This document shows, one piece after another, positions 46,665 to 60,092 of a stretch of DNA of 64,000 nucleotides. The position numbers and the translations under genes are program-made. The notes beneath the pieces are model-generated. The model did no database searches and was not told the DNA's origin. It saw nothing but the letters and a program-made list of their open reading frames with translations. The stretch is taken from assembly GCA_022410635.1 (NCBI GenBank), contig JAJVDF010000455.1, forward strand, positions 664,360 to 728,359. Reading direction: 5' to 3'. Origin of the DNA: Tretioscincus oriximinensis (lineage: Eukaryota > Chordata > Lepidosauria > Squamata > Gymnophthalmidae). How positions within the stretch are numbered: position 1 is the stretch's first letter; the number at the start of each line of letters is the position of its first letter.

Positions 46665-47400
46665 TGTTGGAACATATGAATTTAAAAGGAGTCCTGCTGA
46701 ATGGGGCTACAGCCCACCCAGTCCAGAATTCTGTCTCATGCAGTGGTCCACCAGTTGCACTTAAATATTCTCAAACAGAAGAAGGCAAAACCTTCACGTG
46801 TTCTCAACTCCCTGCAAATGGCATTTCAGGAATATTGAATCATTGCTTCATTATGAAGGCACGTGGTTTCTATGAATTGGTCTACTCCAATCTATTCAGG
46901 CTGCTAGCTACCACCATCTCTTCTGGCAGTAGAGTCTATAGACCAATGACCTTCTGGGTAAAAGAAGAACTGTGTTTTGATATCCCACCCGAAGTGATTT
47001 TCTCACCCAAAGTGGCTTATAAGTTATTTTTCATNTGAAGGCTTACATTGTCTTCCCCATTATAATGTAACACTACCTAGTAATCTACTTGTGATTGCTC
47101 AGCTAGGTTGGCTGAAGCTAAGGCCAGTAGAGGATGCGCATCCCTCTCCACAGCAGACACATGAATCTGGAACACCAACCTCCTGTTGAAAGGCCATTTT
47201 TCTTAATTTCTGTGCCACCGTACCTCTTTAAAAAAGTAAGTAAAAAACCTTTTCTGTCCTAACATTTCTGCCTATCAGTTTCAAAGGGTGCCCCCTGGTT
47301 TTTGTGTTATGTAATATAAGTAAATAATTTTTCCATATCTTATCTATCCCGTTAATAATTTTATATACTTCAATCAAATCACGTCTTAAATGCTGTCTTT
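46665..47400 (-). mobile_element. Family A LINE-derived repeat split by a SINE
   Basis: One part is 46665-46962 (ggagtcctgctgaatgggg to gaccttctgggtaaaag). The copy resumes at about 47225 with ccttttctgtcctaac, then gggtgccccctggt and acttcaatcaaatcacgtct. Confidence 0.65.
46963..47224 (-). mobile_element. tRNA-derived SINE (family D) nested in family A
   Basis: The reversed tail tgattttctcacccaaagtg, tgaaggcttacattg and tctacttgtgattgctcagc, then the head to about 47220. Confidence 0.6.
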
Positions 47401-47407
47401 CAAGATT

Positions 47408-47426
47408 ATTATTATTATTCTTTATT
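47408..47426. repeat. Short (ATT)n run
   Basis: attattattattatt between the family A end and unique sequence. Confidence 0.7.
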
Positions 47427-49289
47427 TATAAAGGTTGAAGAAACCTAGACATTGTGGCCTGATTTGATAAGGGAGATGTTCCTGCCCCTTTGTCATTATT
47501 GTGCCTTTGATTATACATTCTTATCTACCACAACTAAGGCTAATATACCTGCCTTAATTAGCTTAGGGTGGGTTAGTTACAGGCACACATTTTTGTGGTT
47601 AATAGCTAAATCTACATTAAAAGTTGAACAACTTGTGCTGCTGTGTAAACGGCAAAATATTGTTACACATAATGTTGCAATTACATGCTACATCTTTTCC
47701 CTATCAGCACTATCTTCAAAGAGCAGCTACGAATGTCAGCATTTCCCCAACAGAGTTTGGAGCTATCCAATTACTGAATTGCTGACATTTAACCTGGAAT
47801 CAAGACTGTGCTCCAGAAGCTTCCGAAACTGCACTTTTGATATTAGTGGCTGACTGGCAAAATCTGTCCCATGTGCAAACATGCCTCTGTTGATAATGAG
47901 CAATACACAGCTGCACTTTAGGGAGGTGTTACCACACATCTGATGCGTATTCCCACTATTATCATGCAGACAATGAGGAACAGTGACTACCTTAAAACAT
48001 ATTAAAAAGATTGCAAAATGTTCCTTTTCATCTCCTATCTTCTGAACACACAAGAAACCTGAAAACTGATCACTCCTGGGTCTCCAGTCCTGAAATTATA
48101 AAAAAAATATTCCGAAAGACCAGTTGCTCCAGAAGCTCAGCAATTTTGAAATGTGATGAGAATGCCAGGGATTGAGACAGAAATGGCAAGGAATTAGATG
48201 AATGCTTAAGGTTGCATAAGGCAGTCTCCTTAGCACACACTGTAAATATTTTGTGCCATTTATTTATGAGTTAATTCAAGGTANTAATTTAAATAGAGTC
48301 ATTCCTTGCATAATATGGTTTTGCATAACGTAGCTTTGCTTTTTGTGTGGCTGATACATCATTGTTTTACTTTCACATAGTCCATTGAATATGACATTGC
48401 TTGTTTAATGCAATCTTGGAAATTTTCAGTTCTGTGGTTTACTTGTGAGATGCCATTAAATTACATTGGGTTCATCGAGACAGGTGCCTTTTGAAGTGCT
48501 ATTTCTTCATAACAGTATAAAGGATTTATGCTATCATTGCTGGCTGCCTAGAAGGACAAAAATATTGTTTTTCCACCCTATGAATTTGCCTGCCTACTGC
48601 AGGAAACCATGCTGTTAATCATAGCCTGTGATTAGCTGACCTGTAGACCTTCTGTCATTGGCTACTGGCTACTCTTACCGCGAGGAAGGGAAAATTCAAA
48701 GAAAAAACTTTACTTTCATACTTGCCCACATTTTGAGGGTTTCCCCCTTATCGTTGTTGCTTTTTTCTATGTAAATTTAACAAAAAAAGCAGATGATCCA
48801 CTTCCTTGCCTCTGCCCTCACTGAAAGGCAAGGCTGGAGGTCTGGAGAGGTCTCACATATCATGCCCAGATAACACGGTCATGGCACAAAGACTGAACAT
48901 TTCACTATTGGAGCTGCATAAAAGTATTAAAAGGAAAACCATATTGACAGACTGCAATTACATGACACCAGTCCCCCGTAATCATAGTATTAAAGCCTGA
49001 AAAAACCCCTACATGCATATGAAGCCTATGTCTCCCTTCAACAGTATCTTTTGTCACTGATCTGGGGCCATTTCTGCACTTATGAGGACTGAAATAATTT
49101 AGCTTAAACACCTGTAACTGGAGCAGTTCCAAGTTAGCTGGAAAAATAGGTATCAGCTCTTGGAAAGCCTGTTCTAGGATAGGCCTTGTGTACTCTGAAA
49201 CAAATTTTGTAAATCTTTGGAATATGCTATGAAGGTTCCAATAGTCAGAAAGGCATGCTTCTGGTTTCAGAGCCCTATGAAGACCCACT

Positions 49290-49620
49290 TTGCTGGCACA
49301 GTGTCATGCCTGCCATGGGGCCAAAGGAGGACATTTCTTCTGATGAGGAAGAGGCACAGGTCCAGCCAGAAGCCCAGGCGCAGTCCGTGACATAGGCTCT
49401 GCCAGAGACTAGCCAGCCCTCTATAAGTAATGCCAATGAAGAAAGGGATTGACATAGGCCACAGATAATCTTGGAACAAAGACTGGTGGGGAAAATTAAA
49501 ACCAAGCCATGAAACACCCAGCTGAGGCAAAACAGTTGAGACAAAAATAGCTGTTTGCAAAGGTGCGATTGCTGTTGGCAACTTACATCTTCAGCTCTAA
49601 AACCTCGTGTGTGACTTGTT
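49290..49620 (+). other. Possible remnant of an unidentified retro-ORF
   Basis: A plus-strand frame reads MPAMGPKEDISSDEEEAQVQ, then PEAQAQSVT and, after a stop, ALPETSQPSISNANEERD. It is acidic and Pro/Gln/Ser-rich, then broken by further stops. It may be a decayed retroelement or a chance frame; I do not recognise it. Confidence 0.2.
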
Positions 49621-50504
49621 GGCCCTTCTGAGTCCTCGGTAAGTTAAATAGAGTGACAGCTGCTAAAAGTAAAACTACTGGCTTCACGGAAGTCTGCCAG
49701 GCAGAACCTGATACAGTTTGATGCATGGCTAAAGTGAATACCGTACTAAACTGGGTTATGAATGCATGCACATTTCCACACATCTCCATGGTCTTGTTTA
49801 ATGTCTCCTGGACCAGTAGACAGATACTCCAGCCATTTTAGCAACTTAGACAGCATGCTTTTTTTTTATGATGATACAACATGCTTGCAGAGGACAAAGC
49901 TTCCATCTTCCATAACAGTAGGTGGAAGAGTGAGGCTCAGAGTAACTTAGATACTATGCTGGACCAAGATCCCAGTTAGAGTAAAAAAGGATGTGTGTCT
50001 TTCTCTGCACCACTATCCACTTATGCTGCTTACTTGTCTTTTCAACGTTTCGACTTAAACAAGTTATCACAGTAACACACTTTTAAATGCCAGAAACCAT
50101 TGCAAAACCTATTTTTAAAATGTTTAAATACCAGGAACCATTGCAAGAACTACTTTAACTCTGTTCCCAGTACGCCTTATTCTGGGTTGTATCTCAGTAC
50201 AGAGCTTGCTCATCCACAAACCAGTATAACTACATTAGTATGTGAATGTCAAGCTCCTATTCCAAGATACAGTCCAGAATGAGACTTGTTGGGGACAATC
50301 TAGATTCTTTCAGAATGCACTTGATGGCTTGCTGCCTTTTCTTGCAAACTGCTTTCCCTTGCCACCTTCTATCTCGCCAGGGTGAATGTACTTTTAGATA
50401 GGACCTAATCCATCAGATTTTGAGGATTCAATTTTGTCCTTGAAAATCTTTACGGTCACTTTAAAAATCCTACTCTGTACTGAATAGCCTACCCCTCTTG
50501 CACT

Positions 50505-50712
50505 TTAGTTTGTTATAATAGGGTCTTGCAGAATAGGCAGGGGCACAGAATTTAGTTTGTTATACTGAAACCTTTGTTACAATGAAGTCCGTTATAGCAG
50601 GGGCATTTTTACATTGCACTCAATGGTGTTCTGCTAGGACTTTCTGATATGTTTGTTACACTGAGAATTTCATTATAAAGGGGTTCCTTATAAAAAGGTT
50701 TCACCTGTATTT
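50505..50712. mobile_element. Possible Tigger/mariner-like remnant
   Basis: gttataatagggtcttg, gttacaatgaagtccgttat, ttgttacactgagaattt and aaggggttccttataaaaag show the repeated gttata(a)...aggg wording typical of decayed Tigger-type ends. No clean TIR pair was found. Confidence 0.3.
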
Positions 50713-51833
50713 ACTTAGTTTGAGATTTATGTATGTGTATATAAAACCCTGTCAAACTGAGCAAGATGGTTTTGTTACTGAGGATCTTTGCAAGACCTTT
50801 ACCAAAACCAATCTGCAACTATCATGTTCTTCAACAAAAAGTCTTTTAAAATTAGTCTACCATACAGGTACTCAAGCAGACGTTATGACGTTATTTTCAA
50901 TAACATATGCCTCCAATATTCTTATCCGCACAGGTCATTTTTTTGCGGTGGATACAAATTTAACTTGGTTTTAGGAAAGCTGTAGTTCATCTTGAAACAA
51001 CATGGGGGGAGTATATTAGGCAATCTGTTATAATATATTTCTCCCCTTTTTCATATTAGTCACATTTTGTAGCCTCTCTGCCTAGAAAGGGACTAATTGA
51101 GAACAAAACTGTTTTGCTAGAAGACATTTTCCAAACCTCCAGTAGCATAATCTTCCCTCCTTTTTTTGCTCATATTTATCATTTCCTCGACACTGCATTT
51201 TCACTACACAGACTGGTTCACTTTTTCCCCCCTCCTCCCTCCAAGGCTGGAGATCACCCCATGGATTAACAAATGATTGAGGATGCTCTCTTAAAAGACT
51301 CTTTAAAAACCTGTCAGAATCAGCCTGAGACACAGATTTATTATGAACTATTTAAAGGGCTTAATATATGTATCCCCAAAGAGCCCTTGGAGCAAACTAA
51401 AAAGGCAGAAAGGAGTTCTCAAAGAATGGGGGAAATTCTCCAATGCCCCACTTTCTGCACACCACGATTACTGTTTACTCAAAGGATAAAATGCCTAACC
51501 TGTCACATGCAGGCTTCTATTGCTGGCGAAGTACAGCAAGAAAGGGGGAGGGGAAATCCTAACAACTAACGATACCTACAATAACAGTCTGCAAAAGACA
51601 GTTGTAATTGTACCCTCCAACCTATTCAGTAACATTCTAATAAATATATGCTTGTAGGGGAAAAATGATCTTCTGACTTACATAACAATCAAAGGAGGGT
51701 CAGAATGTTCAGTGTCATGCAGGCATTGGTTATTACATAATTATATGTTATTGAATTAAAACAAAACAAGACAATCCTTATGAGCAGATCTCACATGGCT
51801 AACTCACCTTGCTACCTCTGAAAATTCAACCTT

Positions 51834-52217
51834 GGCTAGGTGCACACGAGGACTTAAAATCTGCTACAATGCTATAATCCAGAATAAAGCAATCACATGT
51901 TCATGCACATCAAACATGTATATTCCATGACCAATGCCCCAGTTCCATAATATTGCTCATTGATCTCATCGCAGCAGCCAATAGAAACAGCTGCCGCGCT
52001 CTCGATTATTTTAATATCTCGTGTCTAAATTGGGCACATGCATACAATTGCAAGAGTACACGGATTCTCTGGAACAATGCCTGAATATCTGAGCAATAGT
52101 TTATTCCAGGCATTTATTAAGGCTCGACTTTTGAAAAGTGCTTAGCGCTTGTGCCCAAGACTTCCTGATTGCGCTATGAACGAGGTAGAAAAACATCGTG
52201 TGCACACACCCCTGGCC
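51834..52217. mobile_element. Harbinger-like MITE (family B)
   Basis: It begins ggctaggtgcacacgagga and ends atcgtgtgcacacacccctg. Inner words ccatgaccaatgcccc, attgatctcatcgcagc and gcctgaatatctgagcaat match copies at 10183 and 15990. Confidence 0.7.
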
Positions 52218-53374
52218 TGAGTTTGCAGTCAGACTTCAGAAAAACAGCAGTTCTGAGCTACAGATATTTGCTGCCATTGAAAGATTGTTTAAAGATGGTT
52301 AAACAGGTTTCCTTTAGCTGTTAGCTGTTCTAACCACACATAATTTTATCGTAATATTAAGACACAATTAATATTACTCATTTTCTGCTAAAGAGAACTT
52401 TTGTACCATTCTGAGTTTGAGACTGATTTTATAATTTTTTACATATTGTTGCAACATTATTTACAATGAAACACTTCATACTTCATTTACATGGAGGCTC
52501 ACTCAATGTTGGATGGAAGCTTCAAACTGTGTCTGAGTTTGGGATAGGAGATCCCTTGTTGAATGGATATAATCCTGAAGTAACCTTTAAAACCACACAG
52601 AATGTTTCTGTGAGTGGAACTTACAGATACCAAGAAAGAGTTCTAGATCTCAGAGTTCAGATTTGGTATGGAAGAAATAGGTTGGGTGTCTTCAGAGTGT
52701 TTGCAACTTCAAGGCCATAATATTTAAAATGCCCTGAACTGCAAACTTGGGAATAAGAAGATACTGTGCAAATATCAAAATGGAAATCAGTACACCAAGT
52801 CTAAATCTAGCACTAGCTTCTGCACATTAGGGTGCAAGTCTATATTTGTCACAATGTTCACTGAAAACCATAATTTCCTATTTCCTTTTTAATGTGAATA
52901 CATTTTTCCCACATCCACAGTCTCAATACCATTTTTCACATTCTGAATGAGACCATATGGTAGTGAACATTGCTGTGCACCGATTTCAACAGAGAGCAGG
53001 TTGTCTTCTATCCAGTGACAAATTACTACCACCAGATGATAAAGAAGACAGAACGGATCTCAAAATTATCTTGTAAGTTGACTTACTTGTGTGACATTGT
53101 GAATGACAATTTTATATAATATTAATCATGTTACACTTAACAAATAGCAGCTCACTTTAAAATAAAACTGAGGACAAAGAAATTGGCTGCACCTTAGGCC
53201 CTTTTTGCACAGACTTCCTAATGCATTTTAAGGAATGAACTATTCTGCACTCTTTGCTAGGGAATAGTGGCAATATATATCACATGTGTAATAGCAGCTC
53301 CCTAAAGTGCATATCAATCAACCGAGCACACATAGCAATGTCAATTAAAAATACATTAGCAATGATGCGTTTGC

Positions 53375-53550
53375 ATATAGAAGAAATCTGCTGAATTGGG
53401 CCAGAGCCCATCTAGTCCAGCACCCCCTCATACAATGGCCAACCAACTGCACCTGGGCAGTCTGAAACACAAGAAGGCAAAATCTTCCCCTATTCTTGAC
53501 TCCCTGAAAATGGTAAAAAACCCTCCCCATCCAGCACACTGCATTAGTGT
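53375..53550 (-). mobile_element. Family A fragment
   Basis: agaagaaatctgctgaattg, then cccatctagtccagcacc, caactgcacctgggcagtct and attcttgactccctg. Confidence 0.7.
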
Positions 53551-54689
53551 TGACATAACGTCTAGAGAAGGGAGGGCTTTTTGCCTGCTCCTGGAGCTTT
53601 CAAGGCCAAAATTAAAGCTTTAAAATTGTGTTCAGACTCAAGGCTGTTTGTACCAAAGCCTAGCATGATCAAAGCTGAGAACACAGTTTCTATGAGTGTT
53701 TTGTTGCCAGAACCAGATAGTGCATAAGAAAGATTCTTGTATAAGGAAGAAGATTTCCCTACTATACATATCCAAAATTGTGCTCTAAAAATACGTGCTT
53801 GTTATATTGAGGAATGCCTAAATGTGGACAAAAACACCGCAAAAGTGATTGGCTTGCCTGATGACAAATCTATTATCAGCTGCAATAGAAAAGAGATTAG
53901 CTTCCCATTCGAATAATTGGAAACCTGGATTGTGTCTTCGTACTTGCAACTTTTATATTGCTTCTAACTGTCCTCTTTCCAAAGTCACTGTCTTTACAAT
54001 GTAAGTCTGTTTCCAACATTTTGTCATATATTTATAAATCCTCCAAAGTCAGGGTTTAAGAAGGATGAAGGCCATTATTTGACTGCTTAATATCTGGCAT
54101 GAACATTAGTGGGAGAAAGAAAGTGTGCTTTATAAAATCAAGCATTTGCATAATTATGACTTCCTTATGTTAGAATTTTTGCATTCTCTTAGCAAATCTG
54201 GTTTTTTGCTAACATGATGCAAAAAGTTGTTAATGAGTCTCATTGTGTTGGCAACTTTCTATCACATTAGCAAAGATTACATTTGCTAATGAAATATGAC
54301 AGTCACTAACATAAGATTAGTGCAAAGAGAAACCGAAACCTCAGTGGGCCATCAAAATGTGATGATCAACATATAAATAGAACCTAGAATGGTCCCCCTT
54401 CTTTGTTAACTACAATGTGAATGTGTGTACAGTGTCACTTCTACTCACATCTGCACATCTAAGTTCCCAAAGGGAGGTCTCGTTTTTTTCAGCACTAATG
54501 CAACTATAATACAATTGTCCAATTTTTTTAAACCATGAGCCATCACTTTTCCTCATTAGAAGAGTAATGAATAGCATAAACAAATGAGTTGGTAGAACTA
54601 TCACAAAGTGCCCTTAAAGTCACATCTTATGATTCTTATAAGCAATTTGGATTGTATTTGCTTATATACAGTAATAAGATTATAAGAAA

Positions 54690-54880
54690 AGCTCTGTGGA
54701 TAGGTCGGGGGTCTTGCAGAACTTTAACAGGAAGTAGGGTAGACTGCATGAGCTTTCATAGACAAGTCTACTTATTCAGATGTTTTGTAATCAGTGGCCA
54801 GAACTGAGGCAGATTTACTTATATTTATATGCCATCCTATACCTGAGGCTCTCAGTGCAAGTCTCAATAAACTTTTATAA
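54690..54880 (+). mobile_element. Family F fragment followed by reversed LINE tail
   Basis: gcatgagctttcatagacaa, then gtctacttattcagatg, is family F. At 54815-54880 ttatatgccatcctatacc is a reversed family E tail. Confidence 0.45.
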
Positions 54881-55085
54881 AAATAGTAAAAATAGAATGA
54901 CTAAAAGGGGACCTTACAGTTACTGCATAAGGAGTAAATATTATTCCTTCATTTGAATGCCAGGATGAAGAGGTGCATCTTCACCAGACGTCTGAACCCA
55001 TACAGTATGGGTACCCAAGGGAAGTCCATTCCGTAACCTAAGGGGTGTCACTGAAGTTGGTGGAAGTGAACATTGTTCCTTTGCA

Positions 55086-55116
55086 TGCATGCACACATGC
55101 ACACACACACACAGAG
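55086..55116. repeat. (CA)n run
   Basis: atgcatgcacacatg followed by an acacac run. Confidence 0.7.
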
Positions 55117-55204
55117 AGATCCTTGAAGTAAAGAGTGAAGATAGTCTGTTGTGTTGAAATGAGATCATTAGTCCGTGCACTCTGGAATTAAGGTTTCTGC
55201 TTGT

Positions 55205-56153
55205 TTACAAAGAAATAAAGTGGCCCCAGCTAAGGGGAGCCACTCCTTACTGGCACGCGGCACAGGGAGCTCTTCTTGCGGGGCCCACCATGTTCTGGAT
55301 GTCAGAAGTGATCTCCGGAGGCGTCGCACCTGGTGACGTGTTTCTGGTGTGCCACTGGGTATAAAGCGAGAGGTCGGCACCATGTTCGGCCTCTTCGCTT
55401 CAAGACGCCTACCCTCCCTCCCTCTAATTTCCTATTCTCCTTTTCATGGCTGGTAAGGGGTGAGCGGGTTATACATCTTGGATTGGCTAAAAGGGACAGT
55501 CACTGCCCCTGGGTGGCAGATCCCCTGACTGATCCCATAGGATTAGTGCTGAGGGACCCCTTATGGGTTTTAGGGTAGCCGAACTGGCCCTGGGGGAGGG
55601 GTTGGAAGCTGAAGGCTACCTTAAGTCAGGGAAGGGAGCTCATNACAGAGTCTGTGCTCAGAGAGCCCCACAAAACTTCCTCTGATCCTCTGGTGGCCCA
55701 GGTGTGAGCCGGGCGGGGCTCACAAGGGTGTGAGCCACGAAATGCTGACCCAGCACAGGGCTGGGCAGTGGGATCAGAAGGGCTGGCTCAATGGGAGTTT
55801 GAGCAGCCATGGTGCTTAGTCCCATCCGGGTCAGCCTTTGTGGCTGACTGGGACAGCCATTCCAAGATGCTGCGCCTGCCACGCTCCTATACCTAGCCTT
55901 GGCCCTTTCCTCCACACTTTGGGTTATTTATCATATCCTTTTATACAATATGTAGCACTGCTCATGGTTTTGGAACTATTGTTAAGCAAGCCTTTGGCAC
56001 TGTTGTCACTTTTGTTTGGAATATTGTTAAGTTAATGTTATAGCACTGTATTCACCTTAGGGGGTTAAAGTTATTGTGAAACTGTTTGTTAATAAATTTC
56101 CTCTGCTTTCTACGTTCTGTTCCTGACTCCCTGGTGTCTGTCGCCGGAAAATT
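55205..56153 (+). mobile_element. LTR-like element (family G), copy 3
   Basis: Ordered landmarks are gtcagaagtgatctccgg, a TATA box (gggtataaagcg, 55359), gggaggggttggaagctg, gcagccatggtgcttagtcc, aagatgctgcgcctgccac, cactttgggttattt and AATAAA at about 56091. The end ctccc at 56131 is followed by tggtgtctgtcgccggaaaa, parallel to the primer-site-like segment of copy 1. No internal coding region follows. Confidence 0.55.
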
Positions 56154-57609
56154 TCTTTCAGTTCCTGCCTGTCTTGAGATCTAGCCAGGGTACAGCTTGA
56201 AGAGGTCTGATACCAATATTTTAAAAAGTCAGACCTGTGGCTATGATATAGTGGACAGTTAAGAGGGCCTCACTGGAACATCTTGGAATGCAGGCAAGTC
56301 TGTATGGAAGGATGCCATCCGAAATGCAAACAGTCCTGTCCTAATGGCAAACTGTCCCAGCATGTAGCAACTTGACTCCAGAACAGTAGGGGTGAAGGAG
56401 AGAAAGTGGAAATGACAATAGAATATAAATAGATGGTTATTTATGTGGATTGTTAATATAAATATAAAATTGAACCAATGATTAGCGGAATATGCAATCT
56501 CAGAAAACAAAACAAGAAAAATAGTTTTAATGTTTTTAGCAGTAAAGCAGTGTGATACACCCTTTACTTCAATAGAAACAGGCACACTATTCTTGACCTA
56601 TTAAAACTTTGCTTGCTATTATACTAGCTGGCAAGCTAGTCATGCAGAAAGGTGTTGAGGAAATGAGCCAGTGTGTTCCCCTGGTGATANAAATGCTTTA
56701 TCAAGCTGATCCCTGCCTTGTTATGTAAACTGTACCAGGTACTGTTCATTTTAAACAGGGAGATAAACAGATCTAATATGCTTCAGGGCGTCATGCTTTA
56801 TGCATGAAGTCCTTTTTATTTTTATATTAAAGATTTTCTTGACACATTCCTTTGCAATAGTGTAAAGCAATAATATAATGTCTTAACTACAACCACAACA
56901 GCACCTGCAAGTTCTAAGTAATGCAAAAAATATTCCCAGTTCAATTAGAATAATGCAAATTCTTTTAATTAATTCTTAATAAACAATTAATTTTAGAGCA
57001 CCTTTCTTGTAATAAGAATCTTGTAATAAGAATCTCTCATAAGATAAGCAAAAATCAACAATGACTAATCTAATGAAAAACAGAAGTCTTCAGTTTCTAT
57101 CCATCTTTAATATTTCTGAACTTTTTTTTTGTTATAATTCATTTTTAGTAGTTTAAATACTGTATACTTTTTGCGTGCATATCAAATATGTGTCCTAAAA
57201 TACAATTTATCTTGCAGCAACAGAATTAGATTGGACTGGCCTCCTTAATGAGTTTTAGAGATTTGTTACACAAATGTGTTATAGATGTGTTGTAACAGAT
57301 CCTTAAAAATTCATTACTGAGCCTGACTGGGCCTGACTAAGCTCATAGAATTACCAACCTATTTTGTATTCCTTTTATTATTTTAAAATTGTAAGTAAAG
57401 TTAGAGTTGTTTAGTAATTGGAAGAGACACTATCAGAAAATCCCAAGGATCTCAGCTACATAAATCAGAAAGTCATGATAAATTACTTGCACCATGTTGT
57501 CAAAAACAACATACATTTGTATCACACAGGTACCCATAAAATTACCAAATATGAAACTGGACTTTATCAAGAAATTTTATTTATGGGGGCATTCCTTGAA
57601 ACTGATAGG

Positions 57610-57873
57610 TAGAAGAGTTCATGGAAGCCTGAAGTTATCAACAGCTACTAGGATGGATTTCTAGATACTGCCTCCACGATGGAGCAACAGGAAGTATTCC
57701 TGAAGTACCATTTGTAAGGAGTCGAGAACGTGTGTGTGTGTGTGTGTGTGTGTGTTGCCTTCTTTTGCTTGAGACTGCCAGGTGCAACTGATGGGACACT
57801 TGTGAGACAGAATGCTGGATTAGATAGGCTCTGGCTCAATTCAGCAGGGCTCCTCTTATATTCTTATTTCTAT
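57610..57873 (+). mobile_element. Family A repeat with an internal GT microsatellite
   Basis: agttcatggaagcctgaag and ctactaggatggatttc, then a (gt)n run at 57730-57756, then ttgagactgccaggtgcaac to ggctcctcttatattc. Confidence 0.75.
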
Positions 57874-58024
57874 GCAATTACCATAATTGATTCTAGTTGT
57901 AAGGAAATGAAAAACACCACTTGTTTACAAGATATGTCGTTAAGTAGAAAGGTGGGTAAGGATCTTGTCACCTTACTAGAAGAACAAGCAGAAGCTGAAG
58001 AGGAATAATAGCAGAAGGAGCTAT

Positions 58025-58200
58025 TTTTATGTTCCACTTTTCTTAATCAAAAGGGACTCAAAGCAGCTTATATAACATTCTGTTCTTTTCAGAACCTTGT
58101 GAAAGAAGATGGAGTTAAGAGAGCTCAGAAGAACTCTTAGTAACCCAAGTCTACCCAATACGAGTCTGACTCTTTAACCATAAGACTAGACTGAATAAAT
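58025..58200 (-). mobile_element. Decayed squamate repeat (family H)
   Basis: ccacttttcttaatcaaaag and caaagcagcttatata, then gagagctcagaagaactc and tctgactctttaaccataag. The layout is shared with 62160-62340. Confidence 0.4.
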
Positions 58201-58267
58201 GAAGATGGTAATTTCTTTACCAATACATATGTGTGCATGGAGTAGGGGTTGAACAGTAGGTAAGTGG

Positions 58268-58360
58268 TCCCACAGTTTGCATCCAGACACCACTTATTTA
58301 TTTTATTATACACTGGATAGTCTGAAATAAATTGCTATCTAGTATGCTTTATTCCCAACT
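58268..58360. mobile_element. Family C MITE fragment
   Basis: tttgcatccagacaccactt, then atttattttattatacac, with tatgctttattcccaact inside, matches the left half of family C. Confidence 0.4.
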
Positions 58361-58739
58361 GGGTTGGAAGGAATCTTTCTGGGTTGGAAGTAATCCCATT
58401 CAGGACTGCAACTGTTAAAGAACAGGGTATGAGACAATAATTTTTATTCCAAGCTGCCTTAAAGATATACAGTGTTTTGAACAACAACAAAGTACTTCAA
58501 TATTACATCCTTTTAAACTATACTAAAAATCAGATACCAAAGATATTTCTATCTTACCAAATGTCATGCCATGCTGAAAAAGAATATAATGAAATGTGAC
58601 AACTCATAACTCTATGTTGTCAGCGAACTAAATTATAACTTTTTAATTTAGTAAGGTAAATAATGATTATGGTAGCACTCTAGGGCAGGAATGTGTTAAT
58701 AAAATTNTACTTTTCCCTTTTCATTTAAAATAATCCCCT

Positions 58740-58960
58740 TGAGCTGATTATCAGTTGTTTAATAACTGACAGAACATTATTTTTAAGCAGAAATGTTTTG
58801 CATATTTCCCCTTCCTAATTTTTAATTCCATGCACAGTGCGAGGAAGGCACTGACATCACACAAAGGGAGTAGAGTTTAGCACTTGAATATAGTTTGTCC
58901 TGTCATCGTGGTATCTATAATTTAGTGTGAAGCAGTGAGGTAGACACAGCATTATCATTA
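58740..58960. promoter_or_regulatory. Candidate conserved noncoding element
   Basis: Repeat-free complex sequence with taataactgacag, ttttgcatatttcc and ttctaattt-type cores. Weak evidence, by texture only. Confidence 0.2.
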
Positions 58961-59327
58961 GAAATCATCCTGAACAGGGATATAAACCACACTCGCAATA
59001 ACACTTGTCAGAGAGGTGACTGCAGTCAAAACTAATATCCAAGAGTTTCAAGATAAATGCTGACACTGCAGCCATCTTACAAGGCTATTATTGCTTTAAA
59101 AAACACACACAGAAAAAAACAACAAACCAAAGTACAAATCTTCCCAGGAGTGAACAAGTTAGTATAAAGTTTGTATCCAGGGTAACATAAATTCTTTTGA
59201 ATTAATATTGGTAAACCCTTGCTTTATTTTATGCAGCTTTAGAGGATTAATAACAAATGATTCTTAAGTTTCTCTGAACTCTAGCACACACTTTACCTTC
59301 CAACTCTTTGATACGCTGGAATCTATC

Positions 59328-59398
59328 ATCTATCCTTTCTATCTATCTATATCTATTCATCTATCCATCTGTCTGTCTGCCTGCCTGCCTGCCTGTCA
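59328..59398. repeat. (CTAT)n then (CTGT/CTGC)n tetranucleotide tract
   Basis: ctatctatctatatctattc changes into ctgtctgtctgcctgcctgc. A step-wise variant microsatellite. Confidence 0.9.
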
Positions 59399-59834
59399 TC
59401 TCTTTAAAACTCATTGCTTGAAGCATGTACATCCTTCTCTTCGCCTATAGAATTCATTCTCAGTCAGCATTGGCATCTTTACTAGTTTCACCATAGCATT
59501 TGTTTTCTTGCAATTGTATACAAATGTGGTACAGAGCAGTTAAACTGTGAAACACAGGGAAAACATATTTTTGAATTACAAACATGTCTACAGCATTTCC
59601 AGAAGGAAGGATCTCTCTGCACTAAAAGGCAGATAGTCTGGAACAGCACTATACCCATCCCAGTATTGGCTCCGAGAACTCCAACTGTCTAAACAGGTCC
59701 AACCTTGGAGATACAGGTGAATTAATTTTGCTGCAATCAAAATATGTCCTCCAGCAGGCTGGAACACAAAGAAATGCTTCTGCATGTCTCCAATGTTCTG
59801 CACTAGACCATGTATAAATTAATCAAGTCATGTA

Positions 59835-60092
59835 CTCTGTCCTTCCAGGGAAGGTGGTTGGAGGGAGGGAAGGTATGGATCTTTTTAAGCATGTTACATA
59901 TGTATTTTTATGTTTATTTTAAATGTTTTGATCTTCTGTTAACTGCCCTGGGACCAATAGTGAAGGGTGGGATATAAATCATTTGAAATAAATAAGAACA
60001 TAAGAGGAGCCCTGCTGAATCAAGCCAGAGTCCATCTAGTCCAGCATTCTGTCTCACACAGGGGCCCGCCAACTGCACCTGGGCAGTCTGGG
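59835..60092. mobile_element. LINE tail (plus) joined to a family A fragment (minus)
   Basis: gttaactgccctgggacc and gggtgggatataaatcattt end at about 59993. They are followed directly by aagaacataagaggagccct and gcattctgtctcacacagg of family A in the other direction. Confidence 0.6.

Noticed and set aside
49267..49581. 104-codon minus ORF, hydrophobic
   Set aside because: It looks like the shadow of an acidic plus-strand remnant. No signal or family was recognised.
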